A DNA stretch of 9,329 nucleotides from Candidatus Bathyarchaeota archaeon. GTDB lineage: Archaea > Thermoproteota > Bathyarchaeia > 40CM-2-53-6 > FEN-987. The notes beneath the pieces were generated by a model that was given only the letters and a program-made list of their open reading frames with translations, did no database searches and had not been told where the DNA came from. A program made the position numbers and the translations under genes. Positions within the stretch are counted from its first letter, which is position 1, and the number at the start of each line of letters is the position of its first letter. The stretch is from positions 5,658-14,986 of the forward strand of contig PMBQ01000428.1 of NCBI GenBank assembly GCA_003152955.1, given 5' to 3'. Positions 1 through 5,909 of the stretch are shown piece after piece.

Positions 1-2
1 CA

Positions 3-65
3 GTCATTCCGATAGATCCGATGGCTGGGCAATGGAATACGCATGTGAATCAAGGAGAGCGATGA
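3..65 (+). CDS. Possible C-terminal tail of a convergent plus-strand gene (partial)
   Basis: The frame starting at base 3 is open from the left edge to a TGA at 63-65 and encodes 20 residues beginning VIPIDPMAGQW. The composition is protein-like. The next frame is also open, from base 2 to a TGA at 95-97, but its Ser/Arg-rich translation looks less convincing. If real, this is the end of a gene starting outside the window and converging on the hydrogenase operon. I do not recognise the family. The stretch is too short to be sure it is coding. Confidence 0.3.
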   Translation, partial: VIPIDPMAGQWNTHVNQGER

Positions 66-80
66 GAATTAAGCTCTCTT
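53..80. terminator. Inverted repeat between convergent transcription units, possible terminator
   Basis: AGGAGAGC (53-60) and GCTCTCTT (73-80) can pair as an 8-bp stem with one G-T wobble around a 12-base loop. It lies between the end of the last operon gene (stop at 114-116) and the possible plus-strand gene ending at 65. No long T-run follows on the minus strand. On the plus strand a moderately T-rich stretch follows at about 107-125. A bidirectional terminator is a guess from position and symmetry. Archaea usually terminate at T-tracts rather than hairpins. Confidence 0.25.
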
Positions 81-113
81 CGCAGCGGAGGCTTTGAAGC
101 GGCGAGTTTTCAC

Positions 114-452
114 TTATTTGTTGAATTCTTCTCTCAGTTCTTCAAGTAGTTTTGCGTGCCGTTGTTCGTCGTTCATAATCTTGGTGAAACTTTTCCTTAT
201 TGACGTTAGGATTCGGAAATGGTTCTTAGAATCCTCGATGATGTTGGCCAGCGTGGTCTTGATCTTCTTGTTATTCGTCTGTTTAACGAGTTTCGTGTAG
301 CTGGCAACGATGTCTTCTTCGACCGCCAGCCAATAGTCAAGGTTCTCTTCGATTACTCCGTGATATCCAGACTCGACATCCTTCTCAGCTTTGATGGCTT
401 GATCTACAGTCTCAATGTCCTGGATTATCCGCTCTCTTCCTTTCTCACTCAA
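114..452 (-). CDS. Small helical protein, possibly ferritin-like, last gene of the operon
   Basis: This is a 112-residue, highly charged, all-helical protein with no signal peptide or membrane segment. It resembles the ferritin/rubrerythrin fold: a helix with E45/E46 and Y52 (E-x5/6-Y spacing), a second helix around residues 68-85, and a C-terminal helix with a clear ExxH pair (E96, H99) in NDEQRHAKLLEEL. In the middle helix the position three before H78 is S75 rather than Glu, so a complete di-iron site is doubtful. It is also shorter than typical rubrerythrins, which run to about 140 residues or more. The TTG start at 452 is chosen because AGGTGATC, an 8-base match to the 16S tail, sits just upstream. 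Only 6 bases separate it from the stop of the preceding antiporter-like gene, so it is probably co-transcribed. Iron handling, oxygen protection or an accessory role for the complex are all guesses. A non-metal helical bundle is the alternative. Confidence 0.6.
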   Translation of the reverse strand: MSEKGRERIIQDIETVDQAIKAEKDVESGYHGVIEENLDYWLAVEEDIVASYTKLVKQTNNKKIKTTLANIIEDSKNHFRILTSIRKSFTKIMNDEQRHAKLLEELREEFNK

Positions 453-456
453 TATG

Positions 457-464
457 GATCACCT
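457..464 (-). promoter_or_regulatory. Shine-Dalgarno site for the ferritin-like gene
   Basis: On the minus strand this reads AGGTGATC, complementary to the GATCACCT part of the archaeal 16S 3' end, 4 bases before the TTG at 452. In register with a full AGGAGGTGATC the spacing matches the other sites in this operon. It overlaps the stop codon of the upstream gene and decides the TTG start. Confidence 0.7.
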
Positions 465-1967
465 TGAAAATCCTAACAGGATCCCTCTGACCGCATCCAA
501 TGCAGGTTGATAGAAAAGATTAGGGTAGAGACCGGTAATCAAACTTAGCGCCACCAGCACGATGCACGGAACAAGCAATGGGAGGGGGATCTTAACTCGC
601 CCATTACCGTTCATGGAGGCGCTGGGCTTACTGAATGCGACCACGCGAATAATTCTGAAGTAATAAGCTGTGGAAATCAACAGGTTAACCAGCATCAACA
701 CAGCCGCCGCGTTCAACACTATTGAACTAACGGTTAAGCTGGAGAGGATGATGAGGAATTCGCTCCAGAACAATCCAAATGGTGGGACGCCTGTCATCGC
801 TAGAGAACTGATCCCGAACAATGCCGCTAGAATCGGGCTCTTTCTTCCCAACCCAGCCATCTCAGTTAGACTCCTAGTTCCAATTAGAAACGTGACGATC
901 CCAGCGAGGAGGAATAGGGTTGCTTTGAGAAGTGCGTTGTTCCAGATGTGGAAGACGCTGGCTGAGAAGCCTTGTGCAGTTAACGTGGATATTCCAAGAA
1001 GTATGTACCCGACTTGGGCTATGCTGGAGTAGGCTAGGAGTCGTTTCAGATCGTCCTGTTGCAGGGCAGAGAGGTTTCCGATGAACATTGTCACAACCGC
1101 GGCCATCGCCAGAATCGGCTGAGCCAAAACCGCGTATGATGGAATGGTCAGGATTCCACCCAGCAGGCGTATGAAGGCGAAACTTCCTACCTCAATGATG
1201 ATCCCTGAAGAAAGAGCGTTCATCGGGCTCGGCGCGCCAGAATAAGCGTCTGGCAACCACATGTGCAACGGGGCCACAGCCGCTTCAACTCCGAACCCCA
1301 TGAAAATCAGAACGACCGCTAGCAGTCCGATGGGCGTTGCGGCTGCAAATGCTTTCGCTGACGCTTCAATGTTCAGCGTCCCCGTAAGCCCATAGACTAG
1401 TGCGATTCCGTAGAGTGCGGTGAGACTTCCGATTCCGCTCATCAACAGGTACTTCACAGTACCCTCGATCGCTTCCCAGCTGTGCTTGTAGAACGCAACC
1501 ATCCCGTACGCCGCGACGCTCATTCCCTCCCAACCGATGAAGAAGCTCAGCAGGTCTCCAGCGATCGTGACAGCGTAGACGCCGAGGAAGAGGAGTAGAA
1601 CGAGTGACTGGAATAGAGCTGAAGAGCCTTCCTTTGATAGATACGCAATTGAATAGAGACTGATCAGAATCGAGAGCAGCAATGCAATTGAAGAAATGTA
1701 GACCCCAAGCGGTGTTATCGTTATAGTCGTGGCCAGCAGGCTCGGTTCAAGTCGAATCGCAATCGGATTGCCAGTCGCTGCAATTTCGGCAGCCTGCTGC
1801 CAGTTACTGTAAGCTATAAAGGCGAAAGAAGTGAGTGCCACGATCCCGCTTACAGCGGAGCGGTGACTCGTTTTGTGCCTGAAGAGCAGGTCCAGCATGA
1901 GAATAGCGAACGCTCCGACAAATCCGGGGAAGAACGTTGCCAAGAGCATAGTCCAATCGTAAATCAT
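459..1967 (-). CDS. nuoN: Antiporter-like membrane subunit, NuoN/NuoM/MrpD family
   Basis: This 502-residue polytopic protein of the proton-translocating antiporter family has about 14 membrane segments and would sit in the ion-pumping arm. Family landmarks are the TM5 Glu in GWEGMS (E147), a Lys in TVKYLL (K172), APLHMWLPDAYSGAPSP (H235), DDLKRLLAYSSIAQVGY (K308, the classic NuoN/MrpD signature), FHIWNNALLKATLFL (H340, K348) and GVPPFGLFWSEF. At the position of the strongly conserved Lys, seven residues before the PLH histidine, this protein has E228. The LKRLLAYSS block is NuoN-like, while the Lys-bearing late helix is more NuoM/MrpD-like, so the exact letter is uncertain. A longer frame opens at a GTG at 2021, but it lacks a ribosome site and would overlap NuoL by 58 bases. 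The ATG at 1967 makes the ATGA overlap with NuoL seen at most junctions here. It is one of only two antiporter-like subunits in the operon. Confidence 0.9.
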   Translation of the reverse strand: MIYDWTMLLATFFPGFVGAFAILMLDLLFRHKTSHRSAVSGIVALTSFAFIAYSNWQQAAEIAATGNPIAIRLEPSLLATTITITPLGVYISSIALLLSILISLYSIAYLSKEGSSALFQSLVLLLFLGVYAVTIAGDLLSFFIGWEGMSVAAYGMVAFYKHSWEAIEGTVKYLLMSGIGSLTALYGIALVYGLTGTLNIEASAKAFAAATPIGLLAVVLIFMGFGVEAAVAPLHMWLPDAYSGAPSPMNALSSGIIIEVGSFAFIRLLGGILTIPSYAVLAQPILAMAAVVTMFIGNLSALQQDDLKRLLAYSSIAQVGYILLGISTLTAQGFSASVFHIWNNALLKATLFLLAGIVTFLIGTRSLTEMAGLGRKSPILAALFGISSLAMTGVPPFGLFWSEFLIILSSLTVSSIVLNAAAVLMLVNLLISTAYYFRIIRVVAFSKPSASMNGNGRVKIPLPLLVPCIVLVALSLITGLYPNLFYQPALDAVRGILLGFSR

Positions 1968-3730
1968 GATCTTGTTACCAGCCAGAGCGCGATAAGCAGG
2001 AGCACTGCGAGCATGGGCCACAGATTCTTTGCCAAGATTCCGGTTTGAATGCTTCTAGCAGCACTTGAGATTCGCGAGATGGGTCTAACAAAAATCGTCA
2101 AGTAAAGCGCGTCAAACCCATAGCCTGCAAGTATCCAATTCCGTAATGATCTAAGCATTGGGTGCCCGAGCAGTAGGTATGTGGGTTTGGGTCTTCTGAG
2201 GTAGAAGGCGAAGTAGGAAGGCGCGAATCCGACAAGGATAGCAACGATCGATGCGCCAATGATCGGTAGATCGGTGGCGAGGGTTTGAGTAAAACCAAGA
2301 AGCCCCGCTGCGCTTTGTTCTGTGAAACCCAAGACGACCACGCATACGCTGAGGATCATGAGTGGAACGGTCATGATCTTGGGCGCTTCATGTATGTCCT
2401 TTTCTCGTGCTATCTTGCTCTCGGGGCCAAAGAAGATCTTGAAGAGGGCTCGGAACATGTAGAATGACGAAAGCACCGACACAACGACCACGAGCCATAC
2501 CTGGATGTTCATGTTCGCTAGCGAAAGTTCGGTGATAATGAGATCCTTGCTGAAAAATCCAACGAAGGGTGGGACACCAACCAATGCCAGAGTTGCGAAC
2601 AGGAAGGCGATGAAAGTGATGGGCATACGCTTCCGCAATCCACCCATTTCACTCATGTCCCGTGTTCCAAGCATGTGAATGATTGAACCCGCAGCCAAGA
2701 ATGCTAAGGCTTTGAAGAAGCCCTGGCTCATTAGATGGAACTGGGACGCGAACCAACCACCCGAGGTTCCAGTCCCTAACGCTGCGAACATCAGTCCCAA
2801 CTGGCTGATCGTGGAGTAGGCAAGAACCCGTTTGATATCCATCGTCACCGTCGCGATGCTAGCTGCCAGCAATGCTGAGATAATGCCAACCCAACCAACC
2901 ATAGTCAACCAAGTTGAACTCAAAGAGAAGATTGGATAGGTTCTCGCTACGAGATAGACACCTGCGTTCACCATCGTTGCAGCGTGAATCAAGGCGCTGA
3001 CGGTGGTCGGACCCTCCATAGCATCAGGCAACCAAACGTGCAGTGGAACCTGCGCCGACTTACCCATCGCACCAACGAGAACAAGAATCCCAGTCCCAGT
3101 CAGGAGCGACACGGGGATAATACCCTGCGAGGCCAACGTGCCCAATCTCTGAAAGTCAACACTGCCCGTGCTCACATAGAGCCAAACCAACCCAATGAGA
3201 AGCGCTGCATCCCCAACTCTCGTAACTAGGAACGCTTTCAACCCCGCACGAACCACTTCAGGTCTATCATACCAGAAAGCGATCAGGAAAGCAGAGCAGA
3301 TGCCCACGATTTCCCAGAATACATAGAGCTGAAGAAAATTCCCCGCAAGAACGAGCCCAGTCATCGCACCGATGAAAAGCAAGACGAGTGAATAGTATCG
3401 AGGAAGGCCTGTCTCATGCCCCATGTATCCCTGCGAGTAAACAACGATCAAGAACCCGAGCGAGTTCACTATAACCGCCAAAAACGCGGCAAGACTATCT
3501 ACGTGTGCTGTAACCGCGAAACCGTACGCTGAGAGCCATGGAATTGAAGAGTCAATCGTCCGCCCGCCCTGCGCTTCTAAGAGCAGGCTCACAGCTAACA
3601 GAAATGAGGTTCCGACGATGATTGCCGCAAACCAATCTCTCGCTCTTTGCCAACGAGACAGTAGTAGCACAAACGGAATCGCAATGAATGGCAGCGCCCA
3701 GACTAACCACTCTGCGTACAGCGTGGTCAA
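1964..3730 (-). CDS. nuoL: Antiporter-like membrane subunit NuoL
   Basis: This 588-residue NuoL homologue is close to the usual 600-650 length. It would be a pumping unit at the far end of the membrane arm. Canonical residues are present: E140 in VFWEIVG, the RVGDAALLIG segment, K224 in GKSAQVPLHVWLPDAMEGP, H249 in ALIHAATMV, K300 in DIKRVLAYSTISQLG, H332, K340 in GFFKALAFL, and HMLGTRDMSEMGGLRKRMP. The C-terminal part (about 520-588: an FDALY segment, an amphipathic stretch and a final membrane helix) resembles the lateral-helix region of true NuoL rather than a short MrpD. The start is TTG at 3730, supported by AGGAGG with an 8-base gap, and it overlaps the NuoK stop as TTGA. It overlaps the next gene by 4 bases. 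The proton-path residues look intact. Confidence 0.95.
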   Translation of the reverse strand: MTTLYAEWLVWALPFIAIPFVLLLSRWQRARDWFAAIIVGTSFLLAVSLLLEAQGGRTIDSSIPWLSAYGFAVTAHVDSLAAFLAVIVNSLGFLIVVYSQGYMGHETGLPRYYSLVLLFIGAMTGLVLAGNFLQLYVFWEIVGICSAFLIAFWYDRPEVVRAGLKAFLVTRVGDAALLIGLVWLYVSTGSVDFQRLGTLASQGIIPVSLLTGTGILVLVGAMGKSAQVPLHVWLPDAMEGPTTVSALIHAATMVNAGVYLVARTYPIFSLSSTWLTMVGWVGIISALLAASIATVTMDIKRVLAYSTISQLGLMFAALGTGTSGGWFASQFHLMSQGFFKALAFLAAGSIIHMLGTRDMSEMGGLRKRMPITFIAFLFATLALVGVPPFVGFFSKDLIITELSLANMNIQVWLVVVVSVLSSFYMFRALFKIFFGPESKIAREKDIHEAPKIMTVPLMILSVCVVVLGFTEQSAAGLLGFTQTLATDLPIIGASIVAILVGFAPSYFAFYLRRPKPTYLLLGHPMLRSLRNWILAGYGFDALYLTIFVRPISRISSAARSIQTGILAKNLWPMLAVLLLIALWLVTRS

Positions 3731-4035
3731 TGTGCGAGCCTCCTAATCTCCCATGGATTCAGAGTACCATATCGTTGAAAGACGAGTATGGTTAGCGACA
3801 GGGCTAGTGCTTCTACGCTTGCGCCAACAGAGATCGAGAGTACGACTAGCGAGGTGGAGAAGAGCGAAGCCTGACCGTTCACGACCCCTCCAGCAAAGAG
3901 AGCTAGGTTGACGCCCCAGATCATCACTTGGAACCCCATTATCACCTTGACAAGGTTCTTTGTGCTGACTATTGTACCGAACCCGGACAGGAATAGCATT
4001 GCTGCGAAGACTTGCAGTAGCTGTTGCTCGTTCAC
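3727..4035 (-). CDS. nuoK: Membrane subunit NuoK (MrpC-like)
   Basis: Counted from the GTG at 4035 this is 102 residues, the normal NuoK length, with three membrane helices. The STKNLVKVIMGFQVMIWGVNLAL segment, split here as STKNLVKVIM then GFQVMIWGVNLAL, matches the NuoK/MrpC pattern, as does the third helix with GASVEALAL. E75 corresponds to the second conserved membrane Glu of NuoK (E72 in E. coli numbering). The first one (E36) is replaced by Q36. The frame stays open upstream to 4134, but that extension only overlays the end of NuoJ and looks non-homologous. The GTG at 4035 overlaps the NuoJ stop as GTGA, with a nearby GGAG. The subunit links NuoH and NuoJ to the antiporter-like subunits in the complex I fold. 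Confidence 0.9.
   Translation of the reverse strand: MNEQQLLQVFAAMLFLSGFGTIVSTKNLVKVIMGFQVMIWGVNLALFAGGVVNGQASLFSTSLVVLSISVGASVEALALSLTILVFQRYGTLNPWEIRRLAH
3739..3744 (-). promoter_or_regulatory. Shine-Dalgarno site fixing the TTG start of nuoL
   Basis: The minus strand reads AGGAGG, followed by 8 bases and then TTG at 3730-3728. The site lies inside the end of nuoK. It is a textbook match and spacing, and no ATG or GTG lies close by in frame, so TTG initiation is well supported. Confidence 0.8.
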
Positions 4036-4547
4036 TTCTCCACGTCTCCGCGTGAGAACAGGTTCATCACGCCCAGCATGGCAGCTGCTACTACAATGAC
4101 GACTAGGAGCATGTCCCATGATCGCAAGATCCACAGAAAACCGAGTGGGCTGTCTGGCTGAGTGGCTAGCGCGGTCAATTGTGTTTGTTCAGTGATCCTG
4201 TTCGGGAATGGTTGGAAGTTTGAGACTAGGACGATTAGAGGAATTGCAGCTAGAATTGCAAGTATCATCCCCAGAGAATTCTCTCTTCCAAATTTGTCGG
4301 ATCGACTCTGAGCCGGGCCGCCGACTATCATCAAAATGACCATGAATAGAACCGAGACGGCTCCTGCGAAGGTTATGATGTGGAAGAGGCCTGCGAAGGC
4401 TGCGCCGTAGGTCATGAGCAATAGGCCGAAGACTATACTCGAATAGAAGAGTAGAATGAGCGACCAAACCAATCTGCGAATTATGAGCGCTACGAAGGTG
4501 ACGCCGACCAGCATCACTCCAAGAATCAAGGTGATTTCATAGGTCAT
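4032..4547 (-). CDS. nuoJ: Membrane subunit NuoJ
   Basis: This 171-residue membrane protein starts MTYEITLIL and has about five hydrophobic helices. The third helix carries the NuoJ signature ITFAGAVSVLFMVILMIVG (compare YAGAIxVLFLFV in complex I). This helix contains the flexible segment tied to coupling in complex I. A hydrophilic stretch (about 82-125) between helices is normal for the family. The frame extends upstream to 4667, but those 40 residues are polar, unrelated, and overlay the NuoI gene. The ATG at 4547 overlaps the NuoI stop as ATGA. It has a purine-rich AGGAAGG upstream. It ends by overlapping the NuoK GTG by 4 bases. Confidence 0.92.
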   Translation of the reverse strand: MTYEITLILGVMLVGVTFVALIIRRLVWSLILLFYSSIVFGLLLMTYGAAFAGLFHIITFAGAVSVLFMVILMIVGGPAQSRSDKFGRENSLGMILAILAAIPLIVLVSNFQPFPNRITEQTQLTALATQPDSPLGFLWILRSWDMLLVVIVVAAAMLGVMNLFSRGDVEK

Positions 4548-4933
4548 TTGACGATCGCCTTCCTCATTGTCAAGTCTTCTTTGTGAGGTGTCGCAAGCTC
4601 GAACTGCTTCGTCATCTCGAGCGCCTTGAAGGCACAATTGTCGACGCACTCCCCGCAGAAGATGCACGTTGAGAGCTCGAAGACAGGTCGTCTGACTGGT
4701 AGTTCCCTGTCGCCCACTTTGCGCGTTCCAAGGTTAACCATCGTAATGACCCCTGCAGGGCAGACCAGTGCGCAGACTTGGCAGCCTGTGCAGCGCTCTG
4801 GATCAATGTCCAACTTTCCCCGAAACCTTTCCGGCAACTCAACCTTCTGATACGGATAGGCTCGAGTGCTAGGTTTCTCGAGCAATGTGCGGAACATTTC
4901 AGGAATAGCTGCGCCAACTCTCCTACGGGGCAA
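4544..4933 (-). CDS. nuoI: Ferredoxin-type subunit NuoI, two [4Fe-4S] clusters
   Basis: This 129-residue electron-transfer subunit has two 4Fe-4S motifs: C48, C51, C54, C58 in CTGCQVCALVCP, and C90, C93, C96, C100 in CIFCGECVDNCA. The second lacks the Pro that usually follows the fourth Cys. The region before the clusters (YPYQKVELPERFRGKLDIDPE) matches NuoI and the HycF/EchF class. With NuoB it should form the cluster chain from an external donor, probably reduced ferredoxin, to the hydrogenase site. The TTG start at 4933 is supported by AGGAGG with 8 bases spacing, and it overlaps the end of NuoH by 11 bases. An internal ATG at 4897 would cost 12 residues and lacks such a site. It faces the cytoplasm in known complexes. 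Confidence 0.95.
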   Translation of the reverse strand: MPRRRVGAAIPEMFRTLLEKPSTRAYPYQKVELPERFRGKLDIDPERCTGCQVCALVCPAGVITMVNLGTRKVGDRELPVRRPVFELSTCIFCGECVDNCAFKALEMTKQFELATPHKEDLTMRKAIVK

Positions 4934-5909
4934 CTAGAATCCCTCCTTGAATTAGAAAGAGAACAAGCGCAATTTGAGCGAGCGCGACGGGAGTCAAGAT
5001 TTTCCAGAACAGTTCAGTCGCTTGGGCAATTTTGACTCTGGCTAGAGAGGTTTTGAGGATGAAGACAAGGAAACCAACCAGCAAGAGCTTCCCCATGAAG
5101 TAGATGAAGTAAAGGACCGAAGAGGGCAGACCGATGTTCAATCCTGGTCCAAGCCCTCCCCCTAAGAAGAGTGAAACAGCCAACGCGGAGCCGAACACAT
5201 AGCTCACTTCCTCAGTCAGTTTCAGGAACCCTAAGGCGCGGCCTGAGAACTCAGTAAGCCAACCCGCCACAATCTCCGTCTTGGCGTTAGGAATATCGAA
5301 GGGGGGCTTTTCAAGTTCAGCCATTAGTGCGATTATGTAAACCGCGAAAGCGAAAGGAAGCACGAAAACATTCCAGAGCTTGCTCTGGGATGCGACGATT
5401 CCCTCGACTGATAGGCTTCTAGAATAAAGCGCGGCAGTAATGATCGTGAGGACAAACGGGATCTCATAGCTCACGTATTGCAAAACTAACCTCCCGGTTG
5501 CAATGGTCGTGAAGCTACTCGCAGACGAATAGCTGAGAATCGCAACCACGAACGCAGCGTATGCCAGAAAGAACAAAATCGCCAGCAGATCAAAATCGAA
5601 GCCCGCAAGAGGTGTTGGGCCAATAATTGGGATAAAGAGCATCGATAGTAGCGGAGCGAGGAAGTATAGTGCAGGCGCAAACAGAAAGACCACTTTGTCC
5701 GCGTGAGATGGAATAATCTCCTCCTTGAACAGGAGTTTCAGGAAATCCGCTAGGGGCTGAAGTATTCCTGATGGTCCAGCGATCTTGGGTCCGATTCTGC
5801 CTTGCATCCTTGCCGCCGTTTTCCTGTCCAACCAATCGAACAGGAAACCCATCCCGATTGTGAACAGGACGCCTGGGAAGACTATAGCTTGCAGAATTTC
5901 GCCAATCAT
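4923..5909 (-). CDS. nuoH: Membrane anchor subunit NuoH
   Basis: This 328-residue protein with about eight membrane helices has normal NuoH/HyfC length. Conserved blocks are MQGRIGPKIAGPSGILQPLAD (about 35-55, split as MQGRIGPKIAG and PSGILQPLAD), KLLFKEEIIP, YVSYEIPFVL, AELEKPPFDIPNAKTEI (197-213), GWLTEFSG and RVKIAQATELFWKILTP. The DIP-NAKTE-I form, where complex I usually has LPEAE-E, is nearer to hydrogenase membrane subunits than to respiratory NuoH (from family knowledge). NuoH docks the B/D catalytic pair onto the membrane and carries the acidic chain linking catalysis to ion movement. The ATG at 5909 overlaps the NuoD stop as ATGA, and a GGAG plus purine-rich run lies upstream. Confidence 0.95.
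   Translation of the reverse strand: MIGEILQAIVFPGVLFTIGMGFLFDWLDRKTAARMQGRIGPKIAGPSGILQPLADFLKLLFKEEIIPSHADKVVFLFAPALYFLAPLLSMLFIPIIGPTPLAGFDFDLLAILFFLAYAAFVVAILSYSSASSFTTIATGRLVLQYVSYEIPFVLTIITAALYSRSLSVEGIVASQSKLWNVFVLPFAFAVYIIALMAELEKPPFDIPNAKTEIVAGWLTEFSGRALGFLKLTEEVSYVFGSALAVSLFLGGGLGPGLNIGLPSSVLYFIYFMGKLLLVGFLVFILKTSLARVKIAQATELFWKILTPVALAQIALVLFLIQGGILVAP
4942..4947 (-). promoter_or_regulatory. Shine-Dalgarno site fixing the TTG start of nuoI
   Basis: The minus strand reads AGGAGG (within AAGGAGGG), 8 bases before TTG at 4933-4931. The spacing is identical to the nuoL site. It lies inside the last codons of nuoH and supports an 11-base gene overlap. Confidence 0.8.

Noticed and set aside
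670..1032. Plus-strand open frame of 120 codons opposite the NuoN-like gene
   Set aside because: It lies fully antisense to a well-conserved membrane protein gene, its translation resembles no protein, and it has no ribosome site. The same applies to all other plus-strand frames at 1863-2048, 2285-2467, 2984-3229, 3908-4099, 4626-5035, 5940-6723, 7124-7309, 7548-7985, 8012-8300 and 8663-8920.
1968..2021. 18-residue N-terminal extension of the NuoN-like protein
   Set aside because: It is a GTG start with no ribosome site and a 58-base overlap with NuoL, with a non-hydrophobic sequence. ATG at 1967 fits the overlap pattern.
2098..2345. Minus-strand frames inside the nuoL C-terminal region
   Set aside because: These are alternative-frame shadows of nuoL, arginine- and serine-rich, with no start signal of their own.
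4036..4134. 33-residue N-terminal extension of NuoK
   Set aside because: It overlays the end of NuoJ and contains no membrane helix. GTG at 4035 gives the normal family length of about 100 residues.
4548..4667. 40-residue N-terminal extension of NuoJ
   Set aside because: It only overlays NuoI in another frame and is polar and non-homologous. The ATG at 4547 forms the standard ATGA overlap and begins the first membrane helix.
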